The notes under the pieces were generated by a model that saw only the letters and a program-made list of their open reading frames with translations, was not told the origin of the DNA and searched no databases. DNA of 64,000 nucleotides, from assembly GCA_037975125.1 (NCBI GenBank), contig CM075853.1, positions 36,902,113 to 36,966,112 on the forward strand. The letters run 5' to 3'. Origin of the DNA: Latrodectus hesperus (lineage: Eukaryota; Arthropoda; Arachnida; Araneae; Theridiidae). Shown here piece after piece: positions 13,311 to 24,546 of the stretch. How positions within the stretch are numbered: the first letter of the stretch is position 1; each line of letters opens with the position of its first letter. Both the position numbers and the translations under genes were made by a program.

Positions 13311-15700
13311 CTGATTTCCTACCTTATGACACGTTAGTACAATATACTATCTATAAAAATGTTTCACCGCAAGGATGTTTATAAAACTGTATCACCACCA
13401 ACTTTTCCATAGCTTAATATCAAAGATTCAATGTTGCAATTAAACGTAAAATATTTTGTGGTTTTTTTTAGAAACTAAAACTTTATTAGGTTCTTAGTTC
13501 ATATATATTGACGTCAAAATTAAATGACTGGGCTATTAACTTTCAAAGATTTATTTAACTTGTTAAACCATTCATACATTTATAATGGACGAATCTTGCA
13601 AACAGTATTCTTCCTCAAAATATCTACATAATGTTGGTATTCTACCGACATATGATGTGCTAATGTTGATTTAATGGGACTTGCTAATTGATCGTGATTT
13701 TAGAGACCGAACCCTGAATTTTTACCTTTATTAAATTCTTTTTCTGATTTCGAAGATCTATAACATTTAATATTGCTTGGTTTTGCATAGTAACTTATCA
13801 TAACTTTAAATGTTTCAGCAAGTAACAATTGTAAATCATGAACACTATATTCAATGAAATTTAAACAATTTTTTGAAATAAATAAATTTAATACTTAATA
13901 ATACAAAAAGCATCTATTTCATGATGATTAAACTTTAAGTAACAGAAGTAACAGAGACCAGAGATTATTATAATTATAATTTTAATTTTATCTCTTTCAA
14001 ATAAAAAAAACATTCTAAAAGGAAATTCTATCTCAAAATCATAATATAAGCCAATGGACCTATTGTTAGATTAATTATAAGCTTGAAAGGAAGGATTGTG
14101 AGGAGAAGTTTTAGCAACAAAGAATTTTTAGCAGACTTGTATCCCATGATATGATAAAAAATTTATTTCCTATTATTGATGGAATTTTCTAGGATAATAG
14201 TGCGTTTATCCATGCAATGTGCCCAATCATAATTTGATGAACTGAAAGGGTGAAGTTAAGGCCCGCGCTACCAGCTAACCTCTATATAATTTAACCATTA
14301 TGACCTTATTTTAGAGTGGTGAATATGGCATCAACATCCTGCTACTGCATTTCTCTCAAATCTTTCACGATATCTCCATGTAGGATAGTACAATATTCCT
14401 CTAAACACTATTCACAATTTCTATAAATCAATTCATATATGAATCCAATCTGTATCCAAAAGGAGATCCTATATGATACTCTCTCTCTAATAAAGGATTC
14501 TTTATAAATCTCAGGTGTCTCCATTATTTTGATAATTACCTGTATATGTTTGAAATTGATTTGTTTAAACGAATATAATCTGATAATGTTCAATATTTTA
14601 AAAATAACAAACTTTTCCTTAATTTAAATAAAATATTACAATTTTTTTTTGAAAATAAATAGCTTTGTTAAATGAAACCGATATTACTTTTGAAATTTAG
14701 TAAGCAAACTGTATCATGCGTATATCAATGCCGAAAGATTGAAAATATTTTAGGCTTTTAAGCACTGTTGAACAAATCTAACTACAAAGGGTGCCAGAAA
14801 ATTAAACATAAGCTAAAATGAGTAATAGAATATTAAAAGAGACAAAAATGGTTGTATATATGTATATAATATTAAGCATTTAAATTAATAAGGATTTAAA
14901 ATGTGTATAAAAACTGCATAATAGCAATAAAAATTTAAATTAAAGCGAAAAAAAATCTTTTTACTCGTGTTCAAACTGGTGAAAGAATTATTTACAGTAA
15001 AAGCGAATTAAACTGACTTTTGCTGGTACTGAACTGGAGCAACTGACTTTTACTGGTAAAACAAAATGCAAAAATGCGAGTGAAAAAAGCAAGTAAATTA
15101 TAGTTTTAAAATAATTATATTCGTTGGATAGTATAGATAAAAAGCATTAAATAAAAAAAATTTGCTTGAGGTTTATTTATAGGCAAGCGTAATTTGCCTC
15201 GCCTGAAAAATAACCTATGCAACACACACACATATATACATACATGTTTTAAAGCTAGATAGATTTAAGAAATATTACATTATATCTGTAGTTTAGGTAA
15301 CTTTCATTGCTTAAATGAACTTTGAAAAATTTCCATTAATCTAATGAAATCTTTCTTCTCAAAATGTCCAAGAAGGCAATTTTAAGTTTCATAAAGCTTA
15401 GAAAATAATATAATTATATTTCTTTATGTTACAGTTATTGAATTTTACAGCTTTGATCTCTAAAATAATAAATAATAGAAATTATATTTACAATTAGTAC
15501 TTAATAAAATAAAGCTAAAAGAACATGAAATCCATGAACAAAACATAAAAGCCTCGCCAGTAAATAATTAACTCCACAAAAGTTAATTATATTTACCATT
15601 AAAAATGTTTTATGCTGATATAGTATTTGAGAATTATTTCATTTTAAACATAATCATTAATTTTAGGTATAAAGTTTCCTGCTATTGTATTGTTGTCAAT
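13311..15700. other. AT-rich intergenic stretch, no gene seen
   Basis: No gene seen. A slightly GC-richer patch at about 14215-14400, including AAGGCCCGCGCTACCAG, may be an old repeat, but I cannot match it to anything in the window. Confidence 0.5.
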
Positions 15701-15732
15701 GAATTTCTACTGTAAACATACAGTAGAAATTC
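15701..15732. repeat. 14-bp perfect inverted repeat, 4-nt spacer
   Basis: GAATTTCTACTGTA at 15701-15714 is followed by a spacer AACA and its exact reverse complement at 15719-15732. It could form a small hairpin. No element boundary is evident. Confidence 0.8.
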
Positions 15733-16011
15733 TAAGTTAGTATAATCTTATTCACACATACACATGTCAGTATTATACATACGTAAGTGTTCCAATTTTA
15801 ACTTTTAATTCAATCTATTATAATCTAAATTATTATAATGTGACTTGATTATTTTTCTTTTTCAGCTATTGAAATAATTACCTTAATAATTAATTATTTT
15901 TTCAGCTATGAAATAATGTAATGAGAAAAAAATGTTTAACAAGTTCTTTACAGATTTGGAAAACGTGTAGGTAAATGTATATGTAGGTTTTCAATTTCAC
16001 TTAATGCTATC

Positions 16012-16073
16012 TGTATTTTATGAATTACATAATTGGGATTGTTAAATCCCAATTATGTAATTCATAAAATACA
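16012..16073. repeat. 29-bp perfect inverted repeat, 4-nt spacer
   Basis: The left arm at 16012-16040 begins TGTATTTTATGAATTAC. The spacer is GTTA at 16041-16044, and the right arm at 16045-16073 is its exact reverse complement. The near-palindrome ends 15 bp before the LINE fragment at 16088. Perfection over 29 bp suggests a recent event such as template switching, or DNA folding at a retrotransposition junction. Confidence 0.95.
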
Positions 16074-16087
16074 CAAAATAAAATTAA

Positions 16088-16552
16088 GGATTACTGTGTC
16101 GTCTGCATAAAAGGCTATTTTAGTATTATTTTCTTCTGTTGTTGGTAAGTCGTGAGTATAAGAAAGATATAATATAGGGTCGAGGATGCTTCCTTGCGGT
16201 GCCCCTGCTTTTATGTTTAAGGTGAGTTGTTTCTATGTTGTGTGAGAGACTTGAAAAATCTGTTATTTTAGTAAGAGTAGATTATTAAGATTATGCATGG
16301 ATTCATCTGAAGTTGTATTAGTTTATGTATTAAGCCTTTATGTCAAATGCGATCGAATCCCTTTGAGACATCCAGCATTAGCATTAGCATGTGCAGAGGT
16401 TTTTATGTAAATTCTGTCCGATAATTTCCGTGATTCTGAGTAGCAGTTTGACTGCCGAAAGCTGTTTTCGGAATCTATATTGCTGAATAGGTAGTAGCTC
16501 GAGATATATTTTCATTCTATTGTAAATAATTTTTTCGAATATTTCCCGAGAT
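16088..16552 (-). pseudogene. LINE reverse-transcriptase fragment (Jockey/CR1-like)
   Basis: Read on the minus strand, conceptual translation shows a decayed reverse-transcriptase domain in the right order. First comes REIFEKIIYNRMK, then LLPIQQYRFRKQLSAVKLL, then a broken LDVSKAFD-type block, then GAPQGSILDPILYLSY, and finally the catalytic FYADDTVI at 16089-16112. Several stops and frameshifts interrupt it. The piece ends directly after the YADD block, so the 3' part (thumb and any RNase H) is missing, as are the endonuclease and ORF1. It is a dead fragment of a non-LTR retrotransposon. Confidence 0.85.
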
Positions 16553-16784
16553 TTTTTCCTTTAAATTATTGCACATGCTATAGAGAAATATTAAAAAAAT
16601 TAACTGTTGTATAAATTTTCCTGGGTAATATTTAAGTTTGTTGTTTGTAGAATTTCTTATTTTTTCTTAAGACATAACAATAAGTGTTAAATAAATATTT
16701 AAAGAGATACCATAATATTTTTAGTCTAAAATATTAATAATTTAATATTTTAGATACCATAATAATTTGAGGTGTTGCCACAGT

Positions 16785-16995
16785 CAGAGCTTGACAAAGA
16801 CCGGGACATATGGGTCAGTTGCTCCAAGCCTCCCACATCAGAGGGGTCCCCAAATTGAATAGAAAATTTATTTTACCTTGTCATTTCGAATAGAATAGTT
16901 TGCCGAATAGAATAGAAAGTTTGTTGTTACGAAGAGGAAGGGGACCCCCAAAGAAGCTTTTGCCCCGGGCCCCAATTAGGGTACGTTGTGCCTTG
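16785..16995. mobile_element. hAT-like MITE, 211 bp
   Basis: The 8-bp direct repeat GCCACAGT flanks the segment at 16777-16784 and 16996-17003, the target-duplication length of hAT transposons. The termini are imperfect inverted repeats beginning CAGAGCTTGACAAAG on the left and CAAGGCACAACGTAC on the right (as reverse complement), consistent with a CARRG-type hAT end. The interior has G/C blocks such as GGGGACCCCC and CCCCGGGCCCC. It is too short to encode a transposase and would have been mobilised in trans. Confidence 0.65.
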
Positions 16996-17003
16996 GCCAC
17001 AGT

Positions 17004-17291
17004 TACGGGAACCAAACGACATAAGATTAGTAAGTATAAATAACATCATTCATTATTTTTATTATTGCGAAAGGTTTTTTAATCAAGTTAGCCAAAATTT
17101 GTCATTTTTGTAACCCAAGGCATGTATGGAATGAATATTGCAAAGTTTCTGATGGGTCAAGGAAGAGATCGCTGAGGAAAAAAAAAAAAACAGTCCTCGT
17201 CATTAACCATTTTTAATTCCCACAGAACTAGAAAAATTAATTTCTGTTAATATTAACTATTAGAATATTTAATTACGTTTCATTTACTTTG
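17004..17291. other. Short AT-rich spacer, no gene seen
   Basis: Nothing recognisable between the MITE and the next repeat. Confidence 0.5.
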
Positions 17292-17303
17292 AAATGTTTA
17301 TTT

Positions 17304-18022
17304 CTTCTTCTTACATATTGTATTCAACAGTTAAGGCACCAGTGCTAAAAGCACTTTGTACCTAGCTCAAAGCCCACAATATTCTAACTCGAATCCATTA
17401 GGGTCTCTCACTTTGTTTATGAAATCAGAGGACCTTTTATACAACTAAAGTGTAATTCTTCAGTATCATTAGTACTTAAAATAGTTAATTGAGTAAGGGC
17501 AAAAGTACCACACTCATATACAATAAGATGCACCATTTCCTCGCTCTTATGGTATTTTCAACATGCAGGATCTTGTTGAGGGATTGTTTTTCGTATCAAG
17601 CTGCTTTCTTTATCCTGTCTAGAGAGGCAGTACTCCAAATGTGGATAGACTAGAAGTCATTTCTACCTCTGGTACTGAAGGAGTCATTTTACTTGATTTA
17701 TTTTGAATTTCCTTATATTGTAACTACCTCTGAGGTCTATCATAGAGGTTTTACCTGCATGAGTAGTGGTTTTAAATCTCTGGAAATAGAAAAGTTCTAT
17801 CCAGCGTTCTTGAATTACTGGGTAAAGCAAAGTACTACAGCAGTTTGCCAGGCATACTATGAGGTCCGTTAGGTCACTGCCACTGCAGTACCATTCACTT
17901 TAGGCACGGATTGCATTACATCAGGTTACGCGGCTTCTTACAAAGCTGTCCTTTTACAAATAGAAAAGGACGGTGGGTATATCATACCTGGCAGCATTCT
18001 TGGCAGCTGCTCAAGCCTCAGG
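17304..18022 (-). mobile_element. Short non-autonomous LINE-derived element, copy 2
   Basis: Diverged relative of 7119-7940 in the same orientation. Shared landmarks occur in the same order: a TTCTTCTTC start (the 3' tail on the minus strand), the region encoding a VYEC..A..QLT zinc-finger remnant at about 17440-17560, AGAAGTCATTTCTACCTC, TTACTGGGYAAAGCAAAGTA, TAGGCACGGATYGCAT, and a CTCAAGCC(T/C)CAG end. It is flanked by a 12-bp duplication with one mismatch, AAATGTTTATTT at 17292-17303 and AAATATTTATTT at 18023-18034. Stops are scattered through it and no coding capacity remains. Its 5' end lies within about 30 bp of the 5' end of copy 1. Confidence 0.7.
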
Positions 18023-18034
18023 AAATATTTATTT

Positions 18035-18965
18035 TATATCATTATATAAAATATATTATTTTAAAACATTTATTTTTAGCCTAATAATGTTGCTTAGGAA
18101 TTAACTATAGCTATTTTGATATCAAAAACTCCTATTTTTCAGTTGAATTATTTGATTAAAGCATTATATATGTGTAATGAAATTTAATATTTTTTTAATG
18201 AAAAGGTGCATCTTACTTAATAGTGCAAAAATTAGCATAGAAAAAAGAAAAATAGCTGCATGAAAAGCAATTAAATATTCATCAATTTCTAGTTATGTCT
18301 AAAATCATAAGATAAATTTTCGTCAAGGAGATGCGAGTCTTAATAGCTTTTAATTAAAAATTAATTATTGAAAATTAACATTCTATGATGGAGAAGTTTA
18401 TAGTTAACCTGAATAAATTAACCATATAACTAAAAAATATAAAAACTAATAATTTAGTTGTTTATTTTTTATTTTAAAACATTTCGTAAAATAAGTTATT
18501 AGCAATCAAAATGTTTTATGTGCTCTATTATTTTCAAGTAATTTTTTTTCAAAAATGCCTTCATTAAATAGTACCAAAACATACAATTTTCAATACATAA
18601 TTTGTAACACTAAAAAGAACAAATGAATCATATAAAAATTCTAGTAATTTGTTTAGTATAATATAAATAGGTAAAAATCTATGAATAAACTAAAATAACT
18701 TTTATTAGTTTTTTAATAGACATTCCATTTAAAAGAATAAACTAAAAAATTGAGATATAAGAAAATAAACGTGTCTTAAGTTACCATAAGTAATGTCTCA
18801 TATGTCTGTCGATTTTATAAGAATAAGATTTATTCTTTCTAATATTATATTTTGAGGCATAGAAAAATATATCATAGAAACTCAAAAATAGGATAATAAA
18901 TTGTATTTCGTATATTTAATAAATAATATGTGCTCTTCATAAAATATGTCTTATATAGTGAAAAG

Positions 18966-18967
<2 letters not shown>
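18035..18967. other. AT-rich intergenic stretch, no gene seen
   Basis: No recognisable feature. Confidence 0.55.

Positions 18968-19061
<94 letters not shown>
18968..19061. repeat. (TA)n microsatellite, about 94 bp
   Basis: An uninterrupted TA dinucleotide array in AT-rich intergenic DNA. Confidence 0.97.
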
Positions 19062-20575
<1,514 letters not shown>

Positions 20576-20689
20576 TCTCTTTCTGGAGGAATGATTCTTA
20601 AATAGATAATGGCGTAATCTCGTTTTGAAAGAGAGAAAGCTCGGAAAACGTTCAAGCACTTATTGCATTAGAAATGCATACAAAAAGCA

Positions 20690-20830
20690 GAATCTTTGCA
20701 CTGAGCTATATTTTTTTAACAATGCGTGGGATCGAACTCAGTAACATGGTCCAGTTACTAAGCATTAGATCCACTGAGCTAATATTATTACAACTGGCAT
20801 GCTTACCGGCTTGAATATCCCCTTGGAAAG
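20690..20830 (-). repeat. tRNA-like SINE head
   Basis: The minus strand shows an A-box-like TAGCTCAGTGGATCTAATGC and a B box GAGTTCGATCCCAC. The flanking bases do not form a proper 7-bp acceptor stem or 5-bp T stem, so this is a tRNA-derived repeat and not a tRNA gene. I cannot fix the boundaries. Confidence 0.55.
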
Positions 20831-21010
20831 CAGAAGAAAATTAGCCATTATTAAATTTACTAATAAAATCCAAAAGCCTAACTGATCACCATATCTCATG
20901 AATAACTTTTAATGCGTGGAGTGGAAAGTGCAGGTTAAAATGCAGTTTCCAGCTGAAAATTAATTTTCCAGCAAGTTAAAAAGTTTTCCATTCCAGAATT
21001 AAACAGTGAC

Positions 21011-21273
21011 AGAACCATCTCAACTATTATAGCCAGACTTAGAATAAAACACTTGAAAGGCATGAGAATTTCTACAGACGGACAAAGAAGTTACACTAGG
21101 CATTTTCCTCATTGCCCGGATAACATCCAACTGTCTCCACAACGCATCTTCAGCTGTCAGAAATGCTGGCCAAGCTTTTTAACATCAGCGTAGAGGATCC
21201 TGTGGAACTCCTTTTTATAGATAAAGCTGTAGAGATCACCAGGGCTGTCTTCGACAGCTTCGGGGAAATTTAG
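21011..21273 (+). pseudogene. 3' end of a LINE polymerase ORF
   Basis: Conceptual translation gives the C-terminal tail seen in RNase H-bearing non-LTR polymerases. RLRIKHLKGMRIS is followed by a Cys/His cluster (HFPHCPDNIQLSPQRIFSC), and then, after a one-base frame change near 21150-21160, by MLAKLFNISVEDPVELLF and AVFDSFGEI before a TAG at 21271-21273. The upstream reverse transcriptase is not present, so this is a 5'-truncated copy. The 3' tail beyond the stop is not clearly delimited. Confidence 0.7.
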
Positions 21274-22851
21274 AATTTTTGTACTTACTCCATGAACACG
21301 ACATCATCATTACCGGCTAGAAGAGAAACTATTGACTTATATAATCGATATAGAAATCATAACTTCAAATGCTAATTCAATAAGGTGTATCAAATACATG
21401 AAAAATCTAGGTATACTTTCATTTTTTAAGATATTTTCTTAATAGACCCTTTAGGTGGTATCTTAATTTATAAAATTTGTATGAACAAGTCTGTGGTACT
21501 TACATTTATTTAGAGATTTTGTTAGCGTACATTAAATTACACAATTACAGACATGACATAAATATACTTAATTTGATTATTTACAGTATTCAGTAGCAGC
21601 AAAGACAGTGGGAAGAGTAAACTAATGAAAATATTAGTTTGAAAATGAATTACTCCGATGTAATAAGAATCAGCACATCTAGTCATCAGATTTTTAGATC
21701 ACAGTCAACTTTTGAATTTTCATTGAAATATGGAAATTTTGTGACAAAAAATACATTTAAATTAACCCAAATGGTATAATTATGATACATATTTTGTGCT
21801 TGCTCTGATTATATCAGTGCCCTAATTATGATTCCTTGATATTTATTTTATGAAAATGTTTTCCATTATTGCAATATTTATATATTATTTCCTTTATAAT
21901 TTATTGTTATTTTCTATATTGTTATTTGTGCTATATTTGGATATTTCCCAAAATTCGGAATCATCCAAAATACTATAATACTGCATTTTACAAAATATAT
22001 TTCTGGTTTCTTTGATATGAATGTTTAAAATATGTAAATTTTTCTTGATATTATATTTATAGCACAAAAATATTCAACTGAAATCCAATAGTCATACTCT
22101 AATTATATCAAATATTTCTACTCTTATAAACAATCTTGAAGTAAATTTTTACAACAAATTATTTTTAACCATTAAATAGTTTATGTTATATTTTCCACCA
22201 ATTGGCTTACTAGAATAATCATGCATTAAATATTCTTCTACAGATATGCTTCTCAAATTCAGCGTCACGAGATATAACGTGTCATAAAAGTATTTCACAT
22301 TTATAAATTACGAAAAAATTTAATAATTTTTTATAAATTTAAAAAAAATATTTAAAATATTCTTATATTTTTTTGCCTGACACAGTCCTCAAGAATAGGA
22401 ACATTCAAAAATTTTGTTATGAACTCCATATCAGATTAAATCCATTTAGAATAATAGATTCAGAGGAATTGTATTCATATGTCAAAATTAACATCACATG
22501 CTTTCAACAGCTAAATTATTCGTAATTTTAAGCTCCAGTGAAATATAATGAGGCTATGATTAAATATAGTTTAAAATTAATTCCACAATGCTTCCAACTT
22601 TTAAATTATTTGAATTTTCTAACACCAATGAAATACAATGGGATTACGATAATAATTTATAAGTTTTTATCAGAAGATATTTATAAATACTAATATTAAA
22701 TGTAGAATTAAAAAATTTTTATCTTAATGAAAATGGGAAAAAATGTCATAATTTAATTAAGTTTTATTTACATATATCATCTTATTATTTGACTACAATG
22801 TTTATTATATAAAATACGAATTTCATTTAAATTTTTGAAAAACTTAATATT
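21274..22851. other. AT-rich intergenic stretch, no gene seen
   Basis: It includes the unresolved 3' tail of the LINE fragment and otherwise unremarkable AT-rich DNA up to the gypsy insertion. Confidence 0.5.
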
Positions 22852-22855
22852 ACTT

Positions 22856-23144
22856 TGTGGTGGAAACACTTCTGCTCGGAAGTTGGCAGCAGCAGCTAAA
22901 AAAACTTTCTACCTGAACATTGACAACACCAATCTTCTCCGAACAATACCGCATGGTGAGCAACAGGGCAGATTCACGTTTTCCCCGACGATGTGAACGA
23001 ACTAGTTTAGAAACCTTTTTCTCTCTGAGATTTTGTGTATTTACAACCTTTATTAGAATATCTTTGATTAGCAATAAAATTTAGTTAACCCCAATATATG
23101 GTGAGCGCTGCCATTATTAAAAACTAATTAATCCGCACCCCATA
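22856..23144 (+). repeat. 5' LTR of gypsy element, 289 bp
   Basis: It begins TGTGGTGGAAACAC and ends CCGCACCCCATA; TG..TA ends are assigned from the matching ACTT target duplication. It contains a GCAATAAAATTTAG stretch with an AATAAA polyadenylation signal near its 3' end. A GGTGAGCGCTGCC block follows. The sequence just after the LTR (CCTGGTGACCACTACG) is where the tRNA primer-binding site is expected, but I did not identify the tRNA. Confidence 0.85.
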
Positions 23145-23661
23145 CCTGGTGACCACTACGTGAACACGCCTATTCCTCAAGCCTTACTTGGATTTGGAAG
23201 TAACTCCAGCGCCATGAGATCTCATGAGTAAATGTCAGTGCTGATTGGTAATCATTCATAACTTCTAGGATGCAGGTAGGATCTTTCTATAATTTTCTTA
23301 AACGTAGCGTTATGTGCTCTTTGGTTGTTCACTGGGGTCAGTTTCTTGGAAAATTGTGCATATATATTTTAACGCAAAGTTTTTTTAGTTAAATTATTAT
23401 TAGTACATATTTTTCCCCCATGAGCTACATTCCGTTAACTACTTCACAATTTTATCAATCCTTTCGCATCGTGCTGCGTTTTTATTATTGGATTTAATGT
23501 ATTGCATTATATGAATATTCATTGCTTCTTTTATAATTCATAACTAATATTTTTTGTGTTTATTGTATTTTTCATTTATATATCTTGGTATTCGAAACTA
23601 TACGCACTTCCCTATTATTGATTTGTATACATTGTAATTGTTTTTCTGCTAAATTTTGACC

Positions 23662-24510
23662 ATGCCTTTACCTGATGATTTTTCCGTTACTCAAAATCCT
23701 CCCTCCGAAGACACACCTTCGCAGGTTGCACACGTTTCGGTAAAAATAACACCTTTCTGAAAAACTAACCCTTCCATGTGAATTATTAGGTTGGAATCGC
23801 AGTTTTTCCCGGCGAATATAACGTCCGATCTAACAAAATTCAATCATGTTGTCTCCTGCTTAGATCCCGATATACTAAATTCGGTACACGACATTTTAGA
23901 GAGACCACCTACTACCGAGAAATATGATGCCTTAAAAAAACGTCTAATTTCTGTTCATTCCGAAAGTGAAACATCTAGAATTCGAACCTTATTGCAGGGA
24001 GTAGAACTCGGTGACCAAAGACCCTCCCAATTACTAAATCGCATGCGTTCATTAGCTGGGGATACCGTGGGTGAAGCGCTTTTACGCTCGTTATGGCTCA
24101 CGAGGCTGCCATATAACACGCAGACTATTTTAGCTGCTTTCAGCGAGGATGATTTAAATAAAATAGCCGCAGTTGCTGACAAAATAAGCGATCTAACTAT
24201 CCCTTCGTATGTAAATTCTATCACCCCTAACTCTCATGATGCTGTCACGGCTCGCTTGGAACTCCAAGTAGCGCAGTTAACTCAACGGGTTAGCGAATTA
24301 AGCATTGCCCTGGAACGCAGTTCCCGTAGCCCTAGGCGTAATTTCCGCCGATCATTTCAACGCAGCAGATCTCGCGATAGTTCCCGCTCTCGCACTAACT
24401 TCAGTCACTACAAGGAACATACGAATGAACTTTGTTTTTACCATGTCAATTTCGGTGATCAAGCGCGAAAGTGCCAAGCTCCATGTTCTTTTCGTCAGTC
24501 GGGAAACTAA
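23662..24510 (+). pseudogene. gag: gypsy gag, with two in-frame nonsense codons
   Basis: Structural protein frame. It starts at ATG 23662 and runs 32 codons to a TGA at 23758-23760. After six codons there is a second TGA at 23779-23781, and the same frame is then open to the TAA at 24508-24510. Both TGAs are one base from TGG and stand where tryptophans are plausible. The open part (240 codons) has a helical capsid-like middle (SQLLNRMRSLAG, LTRLPYNTQTIL), an Arg/Ser-rich basic stretch (RSPRRNFRRSFQRSRSRD), and a C-terminal Cys/His cluster, [18 protein letters not shown], resembling a zinc knuckle. The stop codon directly abuts a slippery heptamer (see the frameshift site). Confidence 0.85.
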
Positions 24511-24546
24511 ACCGGCGATCGCTCACTGGCCAATCTAGCGACCGCC
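24501..24546 (+). promoter_or_regulatory. Candidate -1 programmed ribosomal frameshift signal, gag to pol
   Basis: The heptamer GGGAAAC at 24501-24507 is in the correct X XXY YYZ phase for the gag frame (codons TCG GGA AAC) and is followed at once by the gag stop TAA. A -1 slip leads straight into the open pol frame. After a 6-nt spacer (24508-24513), GGCGATCGCT at 24514-24523 can pair with AGCGACCGCC at 24537-24546: ten base positions with one A-C mismatch and a 13-nt loop. Slippery site, spacer and stem all match established -1 frameshift architecture; G GGA AAC is a known natural slippery site in retroviruses. That it works here is inference. Confidence 0.75.

Noticed and set aside
20690..20830. 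Possible tRNA gene on the minus strand
   Set aside because: A and B box matches exist, but the acceptor and T stems do not pair, so it is a tRNA-derived repeat.
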